The notes beneath the pieces are model-generated. The model saw only the letters and a list, made by a program, of their open reading frames with translations, ran no database searches and was not told where the DNA came from. A DNA stretch of 64,000 nt, from NCBI GenBank assembly GCA_001661245.1, contig KV454011.1, forward strand, positions 1,906,135 to 1,970,134, read 5' to 3'. Position numbers and translations under genes: made by a program. Each line of letters starts with the position of its first letter. The stretch's first letter is position 1. The DNA comes from Pachysolen tannophilus NRRL Y-2460 (lineage: Eukaryota; Ascomycota; Pichiomycetes; Alaninales; Pachysolenaceae). Below, piece by piece: positions 40,948-51,179 of this stretch.

Positions 40948-42110
40948 TTTTCAAAAAAAATTATTCAATTCTCACCAATATAAATATATATATATTTATA
41001 TATATATATGTTTTTATCAACGCGCCCTAAATGTGAAAAGTCAAAAACACTTTAAAAAAAAAAAAAGAGAAATCAAATAAAGGTAGTGCTAAATAGTACA
41101 CAACTTACGAAAACAGAAATCCCTGGTTTTTTAATAACTTTCTGTTGCTTATTGATATTACATACACGTCTTTGTAATGTATCAGCAGGTTTTAAAATTT
41201 ATAACAAGAAAAGAAAAAAAAAATTTTTTTGCCCGCATAAAACAGCAGAAGCACTAGTAACAGCAGTAGAAGTAGTAATAAGCAGTAAGAGTATTAATTA
41301 TTCAATATTTTTTTTCAATTGACCGAGTAAACAAGAAAAAAAAAAAGCTACATGTAAATCAGCAAGATCAAATCATCAAGATATAATTGATGGATATCTC
41401 TAATTAATGAATTGCCTTTCCTGCTCATACAAGAATAGATCTTGGTTATTTAAAACCAAATATATTTTATATATATATATATATATAAATATATATATGA
41501 ATCGTATGAGCCAATTAAATTTATTATATTCATAATGGTAAGAGCCAGTTCCGAGGGTGTTCTAAATTTCAAAGTAATTATGAATTTCTGTTTTTCCTGA
41601 CCCTCGGTTCAGTTTAGATCGTTTAAATTTCTTTCTAATTTTTTTTGCTTTGCTTTTCCTCTTTTGGTATTCGCTAGAAAGTAAAGGAAAAATTATTTAA
41701 AATGACCCGTCAAAAAAATTAGGAACCACCGGCTCATACCGGTTTATCTTGTTTTCTTAACTGCTTAGACCCTCGAAACTCATTTTCCATTCATTTTCCA
41801 CTCATTTTTCATGCCTTTTCTTGGTCAAAATTAGCGGTGAAAAAAAAAAAAAGAAAAATTTGAATATTGTTGATCATTTTCTACCGTTTTTTTTTTCTTT
41901 TTTTTTTTTTTTACTCTTTTTATATTAGAATCTCTTTTTAATATTTCTTTCTTTTTTTTATATATATATATATATTGATATAACTATTCTCAGTTTGAAG
42001 AAAGGAACAATCAAAGTTTGTTTTTTTTTTTGTTTGTTTGTTTGTTTAATTCAACGTGGTTATATAGCTGTTACACAAAAGAAAAGGTAATAAAAAGAAA
42101 AATAAAGAAT
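40948..42110. promoter_or_regulatory. HEM1 / DDT-gene divergent promoter (1.16 kb)
   Basis: Long divergent spacer with three TA microsatellites (near 40980-41010, 41465-41497, 41960-41976) and long T runs (41887-41910). GC-richer elements are an inverted CCGAGGGT/ACCCTCGG pair (41551-41558, 41600-41607), a third ACCCTCG (41769-41775), a CGG-N6-CCG half-site pair (41730-41741), a CCAAT box (41511-41515) of the kind used by the HAP complex, and a TTTATCTT GATA site beside the CGG pair. No gene is seen. Confidence 0.55.
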
Positions 42111-43889
42111 ATGGAATCTTTAGCTCGTCAATCATTGAATGCTTGTCCATTTGTTCGTTCAACTTCAGCAAATGCAATGAGACTGTTATCCAAGAATTCG
42201 AACTTGGTTATGCAGGCAAGACATTGTCCAGTTATGGGTCCAGCTTTGGAGCAACAGAGAGAATACTCAACTCCTTCTAAACCAGTACAGGCTGCTGCCA
42301 CTTCTGCCGTGTCACCAACGCCGGAAGTTGTTGTTGCTCCCGCACCAGCTCCAGCTACCGCACCAGCTTCTGGTTCAACTACTTCAAGTCAAGCTTCCAA
42401 TCCAGTTTCAATTCATGGTCGTGGTAACCGTCAGCCGATTAGTTTTGCTTCCAATGAAACTTCTTTTGATTTTGATGGTTTATTTGAAACTGATATTTTG
42501 AAAAAACGTCAAGAAAGTTCATATCGTTATTTTAATAATATTAATCGTTTAGCAAAAGAATTTCCTAGAGCTCATCGTGATACTGAAGATGATAAAGTGA
42601 CTGTTTGGTGTTCAAATGATTATTTGGGAATGGGTAGAAATGAAAAAATTTTAGAAACCATGAAGGCAACTTTAGAAAAATATGGTGCAGGTGCTGGTGG
42701 TACTAGAAATATTGCTGGTCATAATATGCATGCCATTAATTTAGAAAGTGAATTGGCGGCGTTGCATAAACAAGAGGCTGCATTGGTTTTTTCATCTTGT
42801 TTTATTGCCAATGATGCTGTTATCTCATTATTGGGTCAAAAAATTAAAGATTTAGTTATCTTTAGTGATGCTTTAAATCATGCTTCAATGATTGTTGGTA
42901 TTAAAAATTCAAGAGCTAAAAAGGAAATCTTTAGTCATAATAATTTAGAAGATTTAGAACTGAAGTTAGCTTCTTACCCACGTTCTACTCCAAAATTAAT
43001 TGCTTTTGAATCTGTTTATTCAATGTGTGGTTCCGTGGCTCCAATTGAAAAAATTTGTGATTTGGCCCATAAATATGGTGCTTTAACTTTCTTGGATGAA
43101 GTCCATGCAGTTGGTATGTATGGTCCTCATGGTGCTGGTGTCGCTGAGCATTTAGATTTCGAAGCTCATTTAAAAGCAGGTATCGCATCACCAAAAGGTA
43201 TTACTACAATTTTAGATAAAATTGATATGGTTACAGGTACCTTGGGTAAATCTTTTGGTACCGTTGGTGGTTACGTTGCAGGATCTGCAAATTTAATCGA
43301 TTGGTTTAGATCTTTTGCTCCAGGTTTTATTTTCACCACATCTCTTCCTCCAGCTGTTATGGCTGGTACTGCAACTTCGATTAGAATTGTTAGAGCTAAT
43401 ATCGAAGATAGAGTTAAACAGCAGAAAAACACTCGTTATGTTAAGGATCAATTGAATCAATTGGGTATTCCAATCATTCCAAATCCTTCACATATTGTTC
43501 CAGTTCTTGTTGGTGATGCCGCTGCAGCAAAAAAGGCTTCTGATTTACTTATGGACAAACATAGAATTTATGTCCAAGCAATCAATTTCCCAACTGTTGC
43601 TAGAGGTGAAGAAAGATTAAGAATCACTCCAACTCCAGGTCACGGTAAGGAAATCAGTGATGTTCTTATTGGTGCCATTGATGATGTTTTCACAGAATTG
43701 AACTTGAGAAGAATCCCATCTTGGGAAAATGTCGGCGGCCATTGCGGTGTTGGCGTTGCAGGTTCAAAACCAGCTCAACATTTATGGACTAATAAACAAT
43801 TGGAATTGACAAACAAAGATTTGAATCCAAATTGTATGGAACCTGTTATCAAACAATTGAAAGTTTCTTCAGGTATTCCTGTTGCTTAA
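42111..43889 (+). CDS. HEM1: HEM1, mitochondrial 5-aminolevulinate synthase
   Basis: First enzyme of heme synthesis: condenses glycine and succinyl-CoA in the mitochondrial matrix with PLP. The alpha-oxoamine synthase core is intact: [46 protein letters not shown] with Asp329 and His332 for PLP, and the PLP lysine Lys380 in [13 protein letters not shown]. The presequence starts [17 protein letters not shown] and contains two Cys-Pro heme-regulatory motifs (Cys12-Pro13 and Cys39-Pro40), followed by an Ala/Pro/Thr-rich linker. The frame is open 31 codons further upstream, but that region is T-rich and not presequence-like, so the ATG at 42111 was chosen, giving 592 residues (548 in S. cerevisiae). 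The gene is heme step one, in the same window as steps four and six. Confidence 0.97.
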   Translation: MESLARQSLNACPFVRSTSANAMRLLSKNSNLVMQARHCPVMGPALEQQREYSTPSKPVQAAATSAVSPTPEVVVAPAPAPATAPASGSTTSSQASNPVSIHGRGNRQPISFASNETSFDFDGLFETDILKKRQESSYRYFNNINRLAKEFPRAHRDTEDDKVTVWCSNDYLGMGRNEKILETMKATLEKYGAGAGGTRNIAGHNMHAINLESELAALHKQEAALVFSSCFIANDAVISLLGQKIKDLVIFSDALNHASMIVGIKNSRAKKEIFSHNNLEDLELKLASYPRSTPKLIAFESVYSMCGSVAPIEKICDLAHKYGALTFLDEVHAVGMYGPHGAGVAEHLDFEAHLKAGIASPKGITTILDKIDMVTGTLGKSFGTVGGYVAGSANLIDWFRSFAPGFIFTTSLPPAVMAGTATSIRIVRANIEDRVKQQKNTRYVKDQLNQLGIPIIPNPSHIVPVLVGDAAAAKKASDLLMDKHRIYVQAINFPTVARGEERLRITPTPGHGKEISDVLIGAIDDVFTELNLRRIPSWENVGGHCGVGVAGSKPAQHLWTNKQLELTNKDLNPNCMEPVIKQLKVSSGIPVA

Positions 43890-44753
43890 AAAGGTACAAA
43901 AGAAGGATATGTGGAAAATTCAAAACTAATCTAAATTGCTGAACTTCAAAATTTGTTATTTAAAATATTTATTAATTTTTGATACAATTGAATCTTTCCA
44001 CTATTTATTAAATAATGTTCACAGTTAATTTAAAAAAGATTATTCCAATTTTCTTCCTTGACCTCTTTATGTCATCAATTTGTCCACTTTATATATATTA
44101 CCTTTTTTTTTTTTTTATTTTTGTTTCTTAAATTTTTTAATCATTTTACTTTCTATTTCAATGTTTTACGATTTCTCTTTTCTTTTCCTTCTTATTTATT
44201 GGAAATAAAAGAATAAACTTATTATTATTGAACGTAACCACAAAAATTATTTATTGTAGTCTTAAAAAGAAGACATAAAGTTTTGAACAATGACTGTCCG
44301 TAAAAGTATTCCAACAAAGAATTAAAAAAAGAAAACAAAAAAAAAAAAAAGTAAATGTTAACAATAGTTCATTTCGCATGGTATATATATATATAATAGA
44401 ACAATTAACTTATTATCATCAGTTCATATTCAGTAAGTACCGTTTACCAATTTTTTTTTTTAATAATATAATATAATATACAACAAGTTTTTTTTTTTTT
44501 TAAACATCGCTTTTCATTTTAGATTTTAGATGTTTTTTGGGCTTTTTTTTTTTTAGATTTAGCTTCAAATTTTTATCTTTTGAAAAACAATCTCTTCTTT
44601 TCATTAAGTCAATTCAATTCCGTGGTCCATTTTGTAAAAAATGAAAAGATTATAGGAAAAACTCCTTTTGAACAATAATACAGTTAAAGAACAAAAAAAA
44701 AAAAATAAAAATAAAAATAAAAAAAAAAAAAAAAAAACCAACCAACTCTATAA
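43890..44753. other. Convergent intergenic region HEM1/GZF3
   Basis: About 860 bp between two stops, strongly AT-rich, with poly-T or poly-A runs near 44105-44118, 44337-44351 and 44493-44503, a TA run near 44383-44394 and an AATAAAAATAAAAATAA repeat near 44704-44725. I see no gene in it. Confidence 0.5.
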
Positions 44754-47321
44754 TTATTGACCATTACCTTCTTCACCAAATTTAGTTCTCTTTTTGTCCC
44801 CTCCAATAGCTACCGTATCTTTGCCATCAAGCTGATGAACCTGTCTGGCCCCTTGTTCATTGATGATTGATTCATCCGATTTTTTCGAAATCGTGCCGTT
44901 TGACTTGGCCTCATCACCATTTTCTTTGAATTCTTTTTCTTGTCTTCTAGCGAAATCAGATAATTTCTGTTCTAAGAGCAATTCTCTTTGTCTTGCTGAA
45001 CTTTCCAGCTGTTCTAATTCCATGATTCTTGTCTTATACAAATCGTTAACCAATTCTAACTCAGAAATCCTTGTTCTAAGAATGTTGACATCATCAGTAT
45101 TGATCTTGGTCAAAGGAGATGATGATCTATGAGGTTGTTGTTGTTGTTGCAGTTGCAGTTGCAGTTGCTGAGATTGGCTTAAGTGCAGTAACAATGGCTG
45201 GGAATTCTGTTGTTGATAATGTATTTGTGGAAGCTGATGGATTGGATTTAGTAAAGATGGTGGTTGTTGCTGTTGTAAAGAAGGTGATGTGGAAGACGTG
45301 CCACTACTTTGAGTTAGACTTGGTAATGTCGGATTACCAACAGAGTTATGATTCATCAAAGGTTTCAAAGATGTCAATGGCGGAGGAGTACTTGAATTAG
45401 TATATCTCTGGCTGCCAAGGTCACCCAGTGAATTGGTTAATGAACTAATACCAGGAATAGAATTTGACAATGAGCTATGTTGTTGCAGATGATTTTGTTG
45501 GGATAAAGAAAATTGGGGACCAAAACTTGGCGAAGTGGCAGCAACTGCTGATGATGATGATTCTTGTGCAGCAGCAGATGAAGATACAGAAGCAGGTGCA
45601 CTTACCCCTTTTTGTTGTTGATTTGCAGCTGCCGCAGAGACAAGGGCAGGGAGCTTTGTTGATGAATTTGAGCTTGATCCCATAGCATTCATTAAAGGAG
45701 AGTTGATACCATTTAAAGCAGAAGAAGGTGAATACGGAACTTTCATCAAACCAGTTCCACTTCTATTCCTTGACATTGTATAGCTATTATTGTTATTTAT
45801 ATGACCATCTTCTTCCAATTTAATACCTGGAATTTTCCTATCATCATGTTCATGTGCCAAATTTTCTAAAGTTCCTGCAGCTGCGTATTCTCTATCTTTA
45901 TTAGTATTACCAGCAGAACTTGTTGAACCTCTAAGACTTGCACGTTCTGAAGATTGTGAAGGATTAAACTTTGGTGTTGTACTTGCCAATAATAAAGGAG
46001 ATGTGATTGTAGTTAAATTCGGAGCAAACTGTGCTGGAGTAGACGATGGATAATGTAATGGTTGAGCAAAATGATGGTGACTACTAGCATGCCCTTGTAA
46101 ATGATGCAGGTGCAGCACTTGAGAAGGATGTGGATGTGGTTTCAAATACCCACTACCACCACCAGCTCCTGTTGCTGACATCGCATAAGGGGAGTTTACT
46201 GTTGATGCCGAGGTCTGAGGATGTAAATTAGAAGACCAACTAGAAGTGTATGGATATGGTGAATTGTTTCCCGTTGCTTGTTGTCCCCTTGGTAATAATG
46301 GAATCAAACTTGGTTGTTGAGAGGAAGAATTTCCTGTGTTACCAGTATTAGCATTAGTAGCTGTTGCTCCTGCCACTCCAATTGTTTGTGTTCCCGGTTG
46401 GCTTGCTGATTCCCCACCAGGCAAACTTGTTGAAGAACCTATAGAAGTGACTCCCATCTTATTATTATCCTGGAGACTAGGGGAATTCTTATCATTTTTT
46501 CCTGTAGAAGGTTTATACTGTTTTGGGGAGAACTTCCCTGAAGAATTTATCCTTTCTCTTGCTCTCAACTCCGGAGTATTTGGTCCACTACTCAAAGTCC
46601 CTTGATTATTAGAAACATTAACTGCTGAATTATTTGCTGAACCCATGGCTGAACTTATGGTAGAACCTGTAGTTGAACCATTATTATTATTATTACTATT
46701 ATTACTATTATTATTATTATTTTTACCATTTTGATTATGTTTAACTCTATTTCTAGATTTGATAACATCAGTCTTTAACGAGATTGGTCTTGGTCTTCCA
46801 TGAAGCTTTAAAAATAATCCACATGCATTACACAACACTTGTCCACTCTCATCTCTACGCCATAAAGGTGTTGTTTGAGTCTTACAATTATGACATATTG
46901 GTGAAGAAATATTTGTCTTTGTTGTTGTTGATCCATTCGACGTATTAATAGTCGAAGTTGTCTTTGCATTTGGATGAACTGGATTACGATCTTGCGATGA
47001 ACTAGATAAACTAGATGACCGCGAATCCCTTTGATGATGTATTTGATCCTCTTGTTCTTTCTTTTGCTCCAACCCTGATCCTGCCCCAGACCCTGTCAAG
47101 GAAAACGAGGACTGAAGAGGAAGCAGCAGCTGGGGCAGCAGCTGAGGCTGCTGCTGCAGACTCCCCAGTAAACTCCCCAGCGAACTCACTTGTAAAGGCT
47201 GCTGCTGTTGCTGTTGCAGTGACGGCGGCAGAGGCGGTGAGGACACCAGCGCCGGGGCCCGGTGCTGGTGCTGCAGCTGAATCGCCGCGATTGACGGTAA
47301 ACTTCTATTGGGAGCAGACAT
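44754..47321 (-). CDS. GZF3: GZF3/DAL80-type GATA zinc-finger transcription factor
   Basis: Probable repressor of nitrogen-catabolite genes. One GATA finger begins at Cys143 ([19 protein letters not shown], then [20 protein letters not shown]) with the C-x2-C-x17-C-x2-C spacing and the adjacent basic tail [14 protein letters not shown]-terminal leucine-zipper-like coiled coil (about residues 745-800; [36 protein letters not shown]) is the hallmark of the Dal80/Gzf3 branch and is absent from Gln3 and Gat1. Between them lies about 550 residues of Ser/Asn/Gln/Pro-rich sequence, which makes the protein larger (855) than S. cerevisiae Gzf3 (551). The frame opens at a GTG at 47333; the first ATG is 47321 ([10 protein letters not shown]). 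Confidence 0.88.
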   Translation of the reverse strand: MSAPNRSLPSIAAIQLQHQHRAPALVSSPPLPPSLQQQQQQPLQVSSLGSLLGSLQQQPQLLPQLLLPLQSSFSLTGSGAGSGLEQKKEQEDQIHHQRDSRSSSLSSSSQDRNPVHPNAKTTSTINTSNGSTTTKTNISSPICHNCKTQTTPLWRRDESGQVLCNACGLFLKLHGRPRPISLKTDVIKSRNRVKHNQNGKNNNNNSNNSNNNNNGSTTGSTISSAMGSANNSAVNVSNNQGTLSSGPNTPELRARERINSSGKFSPKQYKPSTGKNDKNSPSLQDNNKMGVTSIGSSTSLPGGESASQPGTQTIGVAGATATNANTGNTGNSSSQQPSLIPLLPRGQQATGNNSPYPYTSSWSSNLHPQTSASTVNSPYAMSATGAGGGSGYLKPHPHPSQVLHLHHLQGHASSHHHFAQPLHYPSSTPAQFAPNLTTITSPLLLASTTPKFNPSQSSERASLRGSTSSAGNTNKDREYAAAGTLENLAHEHDDRKIPGIKLEEDGHINNNNSYTMSRNRSGTGLMKVPYSPSSALNGINSPLMNAMGSSSNSSTKLPALVSAAAANQQQKGVSAPASVSSSAAAQESSSSAVAATSPSFGPQFSLSQQNHLQQHSSLSNSIPGISSLTNSLGDLGSQRYTNSSTPPPLTSLKPLMNHNSVGNPTLPSLTQSSGTSSTSPSLQQQQPPSLLNPIHQLPQIHYQQQNSQPLLLHLSQSQQLQLQLQQQQQPHRSSSPLTKINTDDVNILRTRISELELVNDLYKTRIMELEQLESSARQRELLLEQKLSDFARRQEKEFKENGDEAKSNGTISKKSDESIINEQGARQVHQLDGKDTVAIGGDKKRTKFGEEGNGQ

Positions 47322-47797
47322 ATTAAAAAACACTCTATCTCAGCAAAAAAAAAAGCAAAAAAAGAATAGAGATCAAAAGAGCAAAACCAATAATCAAAAA
47401 AAAAAAAAAAAAATTCTAATATAAAATAATAATAACAAATATTAATAACAAATATTAATATTAACAGTAACAATAATTTTAGTAGTAATAATAATAGTAG
47501 TAGTAGTGATACATATACGTAAAAAAAAAAATAGTATCCTATCAAACTATCTATAGATAATAATAATAATAATAACAATAATTAATTACTAAAAAAATGA
47601 AAACTCCTTTTTCTATTTCCCAATATATCTAATGTATTTATTGAATGATATATGAATAACTTATTTCTTATCTTTCCTTTTGTACTATTTTTCTTAAAAA
47701 ATTTGTTAATTATTGATAAGTGAAATAAATGAGAGGAAAAGAAATTAATTTTTTTGGTCAAAGAAATCGGTGAAAAAAAAAAATTTTTTTTTTTTTC

Positions 47798-47837
<40 letters not shown>

Positions 47838-48839
47838 TTTTTTTTTTTTTTTTTTTTTTNNNNNNNNNNNNNNNNNNNNNNNNNNNNNNNNNNNNNNNNN
47901 NNNNNNNNNNNNNNNNNNNNNNNNNNNNNNNNNNNNNNNNNNNNNNNNNNNNNNNNNNNNNNNNNNNNNNNNNNNNNNNNNNNNNNNNNNNNNNNNNNNN
48001 NNNNNNNNNNNNNNNNNNNNNNNNNNNNNNNNNNNNNNNNNNNNNNNNNNNNNNNNNNNNNNNNNNNNNNNNNNNNNNNNNNNNNNNNNNNNNNNNNNNN
48101 NNNNNNNNNNNNNNNNNNNNNNNNNNNNNNNNNNNNNNNNNNNNNNNNNNNNNNNNNNNNNNNNNNNNNNNNNNNNNNNNNNNNNNNNNNNNNNNNNNNN
48201 NNNNNNNNNNNNNNNNNNNNNNNNNNNNNNNNNNNNNAAAAATTTTTTTTTTTTATTTTTTATTTTTTTTATCTTATCGCCAATTGACACGTATAAATGG
48301 ATTTGAACGGAAATTTGGGATTCGATCGGGTTGACAGATCGGCAGATTTACTGTTGTGCCTAAAGGGGTATGCGTGCCCGTGGTTCTGAATGATTGTTAG
48401 TTTTTTTTTTTTTGGCAGATTTTTTTTTCCAGTGTGTTTTTGGTGGCCCCGTGCCTGGAAGTTTCCGCCGGTTCATAGGCGGATAAGATTCCTTGGGGTT
48501 CCGCCTAGAAGTGGCCCGTCATTTCTTTGAGTTTCCCGCCTACCAGTTTGTTTAATAATTGTCTAGTTGTCTAGTTGTCTAGCTGATGGTTACTTAACAG
48601 TGTTTCCAACCTAGAAAAGAAAAGAAGGGAATTGATAGCTATTGCTTTGAAAAGAGCTTAAAGTGAATCGAGAGAGACTAGATTGATGATAAGGTCATTT
48701 TACTTTTTTTTTTCTAAGAAAATATTTCGCTTATGAAAACTAGATTTCTGATTTGAGCATATTTTTTCTCTTTTTATATATATAATTATAATTATATTGT
48801 GTTGTTTTTATTGTTTTACAAGTTATTAAGTTATCGAGA
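47322..48839. promoter_or_regulatory. GZF3/AIM14 divergent region with assembly gap
   Basis: The left part holds AAT/AGT trinucleotide repeats (47460-47510, 47555-47580), poly-A and poly-T tracts and a gap. The right part (48300-48650) is unusually GC-rich and contains four CCGCC/GGCGG cores (48465-48540) and two GCCTRGAAGT boxes (48453-48462, 48503-48512), a GGATAAG GATA site at 48481, and a triple TTGTCTAG repeat near 48557-48580. No gene is seen on the sequenced portion. Confidence 0.55.
47860..48237. other. Assembly gap (378 N)
   Basis: A run of N flanked on the left by a long T run interrupted by TAAAAAA and on the right by AAAAA plus a T run. Both flanks are homopolymeric, so the gap is probably a homopolymer assembly break and its length may be arbitrary. 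Open frames that span it are artefacts. Confidence 0.97.
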
Positions 48840-50489
48840 ATGAGTCCACAGGTGGTGCTGAGACATTCGTCGCATCATTTTGTGAATGTGAAATATGGTT
48901 ATTTTGTTTTTATATTTGTTGATTTGGCTTATCCTATTTACCTTTATCTTACTAGAAAATTTTATACTTTAAGATGGTCAAAATCTGGTAGATCAACAAG
49001 TTATTTAAAACTTGTTTCTATTCCACTTACATTGAAGATTTTTTTATGGAGTTTTTTAATTTTATTAATTGGGTTTTGGAATTTACATTTAGGTAATGAT
49101 TTTGTGATACATTTGAAAAGATTTGGTAGAATTTCTTATGTTTTAATTCCTTTAGATATATTACTTTCATTTAAACCATGTCCAATTCCATTTAACAATT
49201 ATTTAGATATGTTAGTTCTTCATAAATGGATATCAAGGTTGATTATAATATGTGCAATTTTCCATTCAATTGGATTTTTCATACGTTGGAGTTTATTAAA
49301 TTCTTTATCAAGAAGTACACTGAAACCATTAAATCTGTTAGGTATTGTTGTATTTGCATTATTTAGTATCTTAATAATAATTTCAATAAGACCTATAAGA
49401 AGATTTTTTTATAAATTTTTTTATATTTTCCATATGATTACAGTATGGTCAACAGTTATATTAATTGGATTTCATGCAAGACCAGGTGTAACAATTTACA
49501 GTTGCATATGTGCTTTATTATTAATATATCAAATTTATTCACGTATAAGATATACTAAAAATATAGAAGTTTTGAATTATAAAAAACCTATAGGAGCTTC
49601 TTTACTGTTGATCACTTTATCTAAAACTTTACCACTGGTTTTTTCTCCTGCTTCACATATTAGACTTTCATTTCCTTTAACTTCATTTCAATCTTGGATT
49701 TTCCCAACTCATCCATATACAATTGCAACACATCCAAGTGATAAAGAAATTAAATTAATTGTTAAAGAAACTCATTTTTTCAAACTTGTTAAATTTGAAC
49801 AATATTCAGTTACAGGTCCATATGAATCTTTGCCTTTAAATTTTTTCCAAACAGCTGAAAATATTTGTATTATTTGTGGAGGTTCAGGTATTTCATATGG
49901 ATTACCAATATATTCTCATTTTAAAAAACTGATAAATAATCATTCTGTATTTGTTAAATTGATATGGATAACTAAAAATAAAAATGATTTATATCTTTTA
50001 AATGATTTACAAATTCAAGGAATAGAAATTTTTATCACACTGGATAAATCATCATTTATTCAAAATGTGTTAGAACCAGAAAATAATAGCAATAATAATG
50101 GAGATAGTAGTTTTATGGATGATGAAATGAATGATTTTTTAATCGATGATGATGAACTTGCTCATGACAATAATGATACACATTCTTTAGCATCAATAGA
50201 TTCATTAGATCATGAATTAAATCCTTTTAATAATTCAAATACTACTGAAATAAATGGTAAAGAAAGATTTACAGGAATCAAATCACAAGCTGATTTCCGT
50301 TCAAAAAACATTGCACATTATGGTAATAGACCTATATTAAATGAATGTTTTAGAAAAAATTTAATTAAAACTGCAGATACAGCTAATAAATGGGTTATTG
50401 CATGTGGTCCCCAATCTTTAATCAATGATTGTGAGAAATTTGCAAAACAAAAGAAAACGAGATTTGCATCAGAGGTTTACGCGATGTAA
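48840..50489 (+). CDS. AIM14: AIM14/YNO1, ferric-reductase-like NADPH oxidase
   Basis: ER/plasma-membrane flavocytochrome of the ferric-reductase/NOX superfamily; S. cerevisiae Aim14 (Yno1) makes superoxide and influences apoptosis and actin. Seven or so membrane segments occupy about residues 15-235, with heme-ligand histidines in LVLHKWISRLI, CAIFHSIGF, YIFHMITVW and GFHARPG. The FAD-binding element SHPYTIA-like (actual THPYTIATH) is near residue 295, and the NADPH-binding IICGGSGISYGLP is near 340. A Ser/Asp/Asn-rich acidic insert (about 420-480) precedes the closing ACGPQSLINDCEKFA. The N-terminal VVLRHSSHHFVNVKYGYFVF matches yeast Aim14, which separates it from FRE1-type reductases. Length is 549 (570 in S. 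cerevisiae). Confidence 0.92.
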   Translation: MSPQVVLRHSSHHFVNVKYGYFVFIFVDLAYPIYLYLTRKFYTLRWSKSGRSTSYLKLVSIPLTLKIFLWSFLILLIGFWNLHLGNDFVIHLKRFGRISYVLIPLDILLSFKPCPIPFNNYLDMLVLHKWISRLIIICAIFHSIGFFIRWSLLNSLSRSTLKPLNLLGIVVFALFSILIIISIRPIRRFFYKFFYIFHMITVWSTVILIGFHARPGVTIYSCICALLLIYQIYSRIRYTKNIEVLNYKKPIGASLLLITLSKTLPLVFSPASHIRLSFPLTSFQSWIFPTHPYTIATHPSDKEIKLIVKETHFFKLVKFEQYSVTGPYESLPLNFFQTAENICIICGGSGISYGLPIYSHFKKLINNHSVFVKLIWITKNKNDLYLLNDLQIQGIEIFITLDKSSFIQNVLEPENNSNNNGDSSFMDDEMNDFLIDDDELAHDNNDTHSLASIDSLDHELNPFNNSNTTEINGKERFTGIKSQADFRSKNIAHYGNRPILNECFRKNLIKTADTANKWVIACGPQSLINDCEKFAKQKKTRFASEVYAM

Positions 50490-51179
50490 AATAGATAAAC
50501 AACATTCATTAGAAAATTTATAATTAAATCTTAATTCTATATTTTATTGTTACTCTTGAATTTTTTTTTTTTTTTTTTTGTTTTTTTTCTTTGTCTTCTA
50601 CTTCTTTTTAAGTCAATTAAATCTAATTTATTATTTATATATATAAATATCTGTAAATAATCAAAGTGAATAACTGAGATAGCTATATCTAGCTAGCTAG
50701 CTATAAATATATATATATATATATATGTACAATTAAGGATACAGCTAGTGGTTTACATGCATCAGCTATTAGAGAGAAGAAATAAAACACACATAGTTGA
50801 AATCAACAGCCCCAGTTAGAGAAAAAAATTCTTCTAAGGTCCACAGCCCTTGTGTTATATATATTTTTTCCTAGCTAAACGAGGGCTGGTTTAATATTAG
50901 GGCTAAATTAATAACAGGGGCGGTATTGGATTGTGTTACCTCTGATGCGCTCGCTGATGCCCTCACTGCCGCCGCCTCTTGGCAGCGGCCTCTTGGCCGT
51001 CCACAAAAAAAAAAAAACCACGGGGACTCCCGTAAGAGTTAAAGGACTGGGTTCCACTAACATGGCGGGCATACTTTTCTCTTTTCTCTTTTCTCTTTTC
51101 TCTTTTTTTTTTTTTTTTTTTTTTTATTGCAAGTCCAGATGACGTTGACCAGTTTGTTTCTTCTCTTATCCAACTGATA
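50490..51179. promoter_or_regulatory. Intergenic with GC-rich island before TPR gene
   Basis: The 690-bp spacer starts AT-rich (T run 50562-50579, TA run 50708-50726, an AGCTAGCTAGCT stretch near 50692). It becomes GC-rich at 50920-51005, where two CCTCTTGG octamers lie 14 bp apart and the palindrome GGCCTCTTGGCC (50987-50998) can form a short hairpin. A single CGAGGG is at 50880-50885. A TTTTCTC repeat (about 51074-51105) and a T run precede the ATG. The short frames here are not credible genes. Confidence 0.55.

Noticed and set aside
47015-47326. Plus-strand open frame opposite the GZF3 N-terminus
   Set aside because: Antisense of CAG-rich coding sequence; low-complexity Ala/Pro peptide.
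47745-48306. Open frames crossing the first gap
   Set aside because: Composed of N and homopolymer T/A; artefact of the gap.
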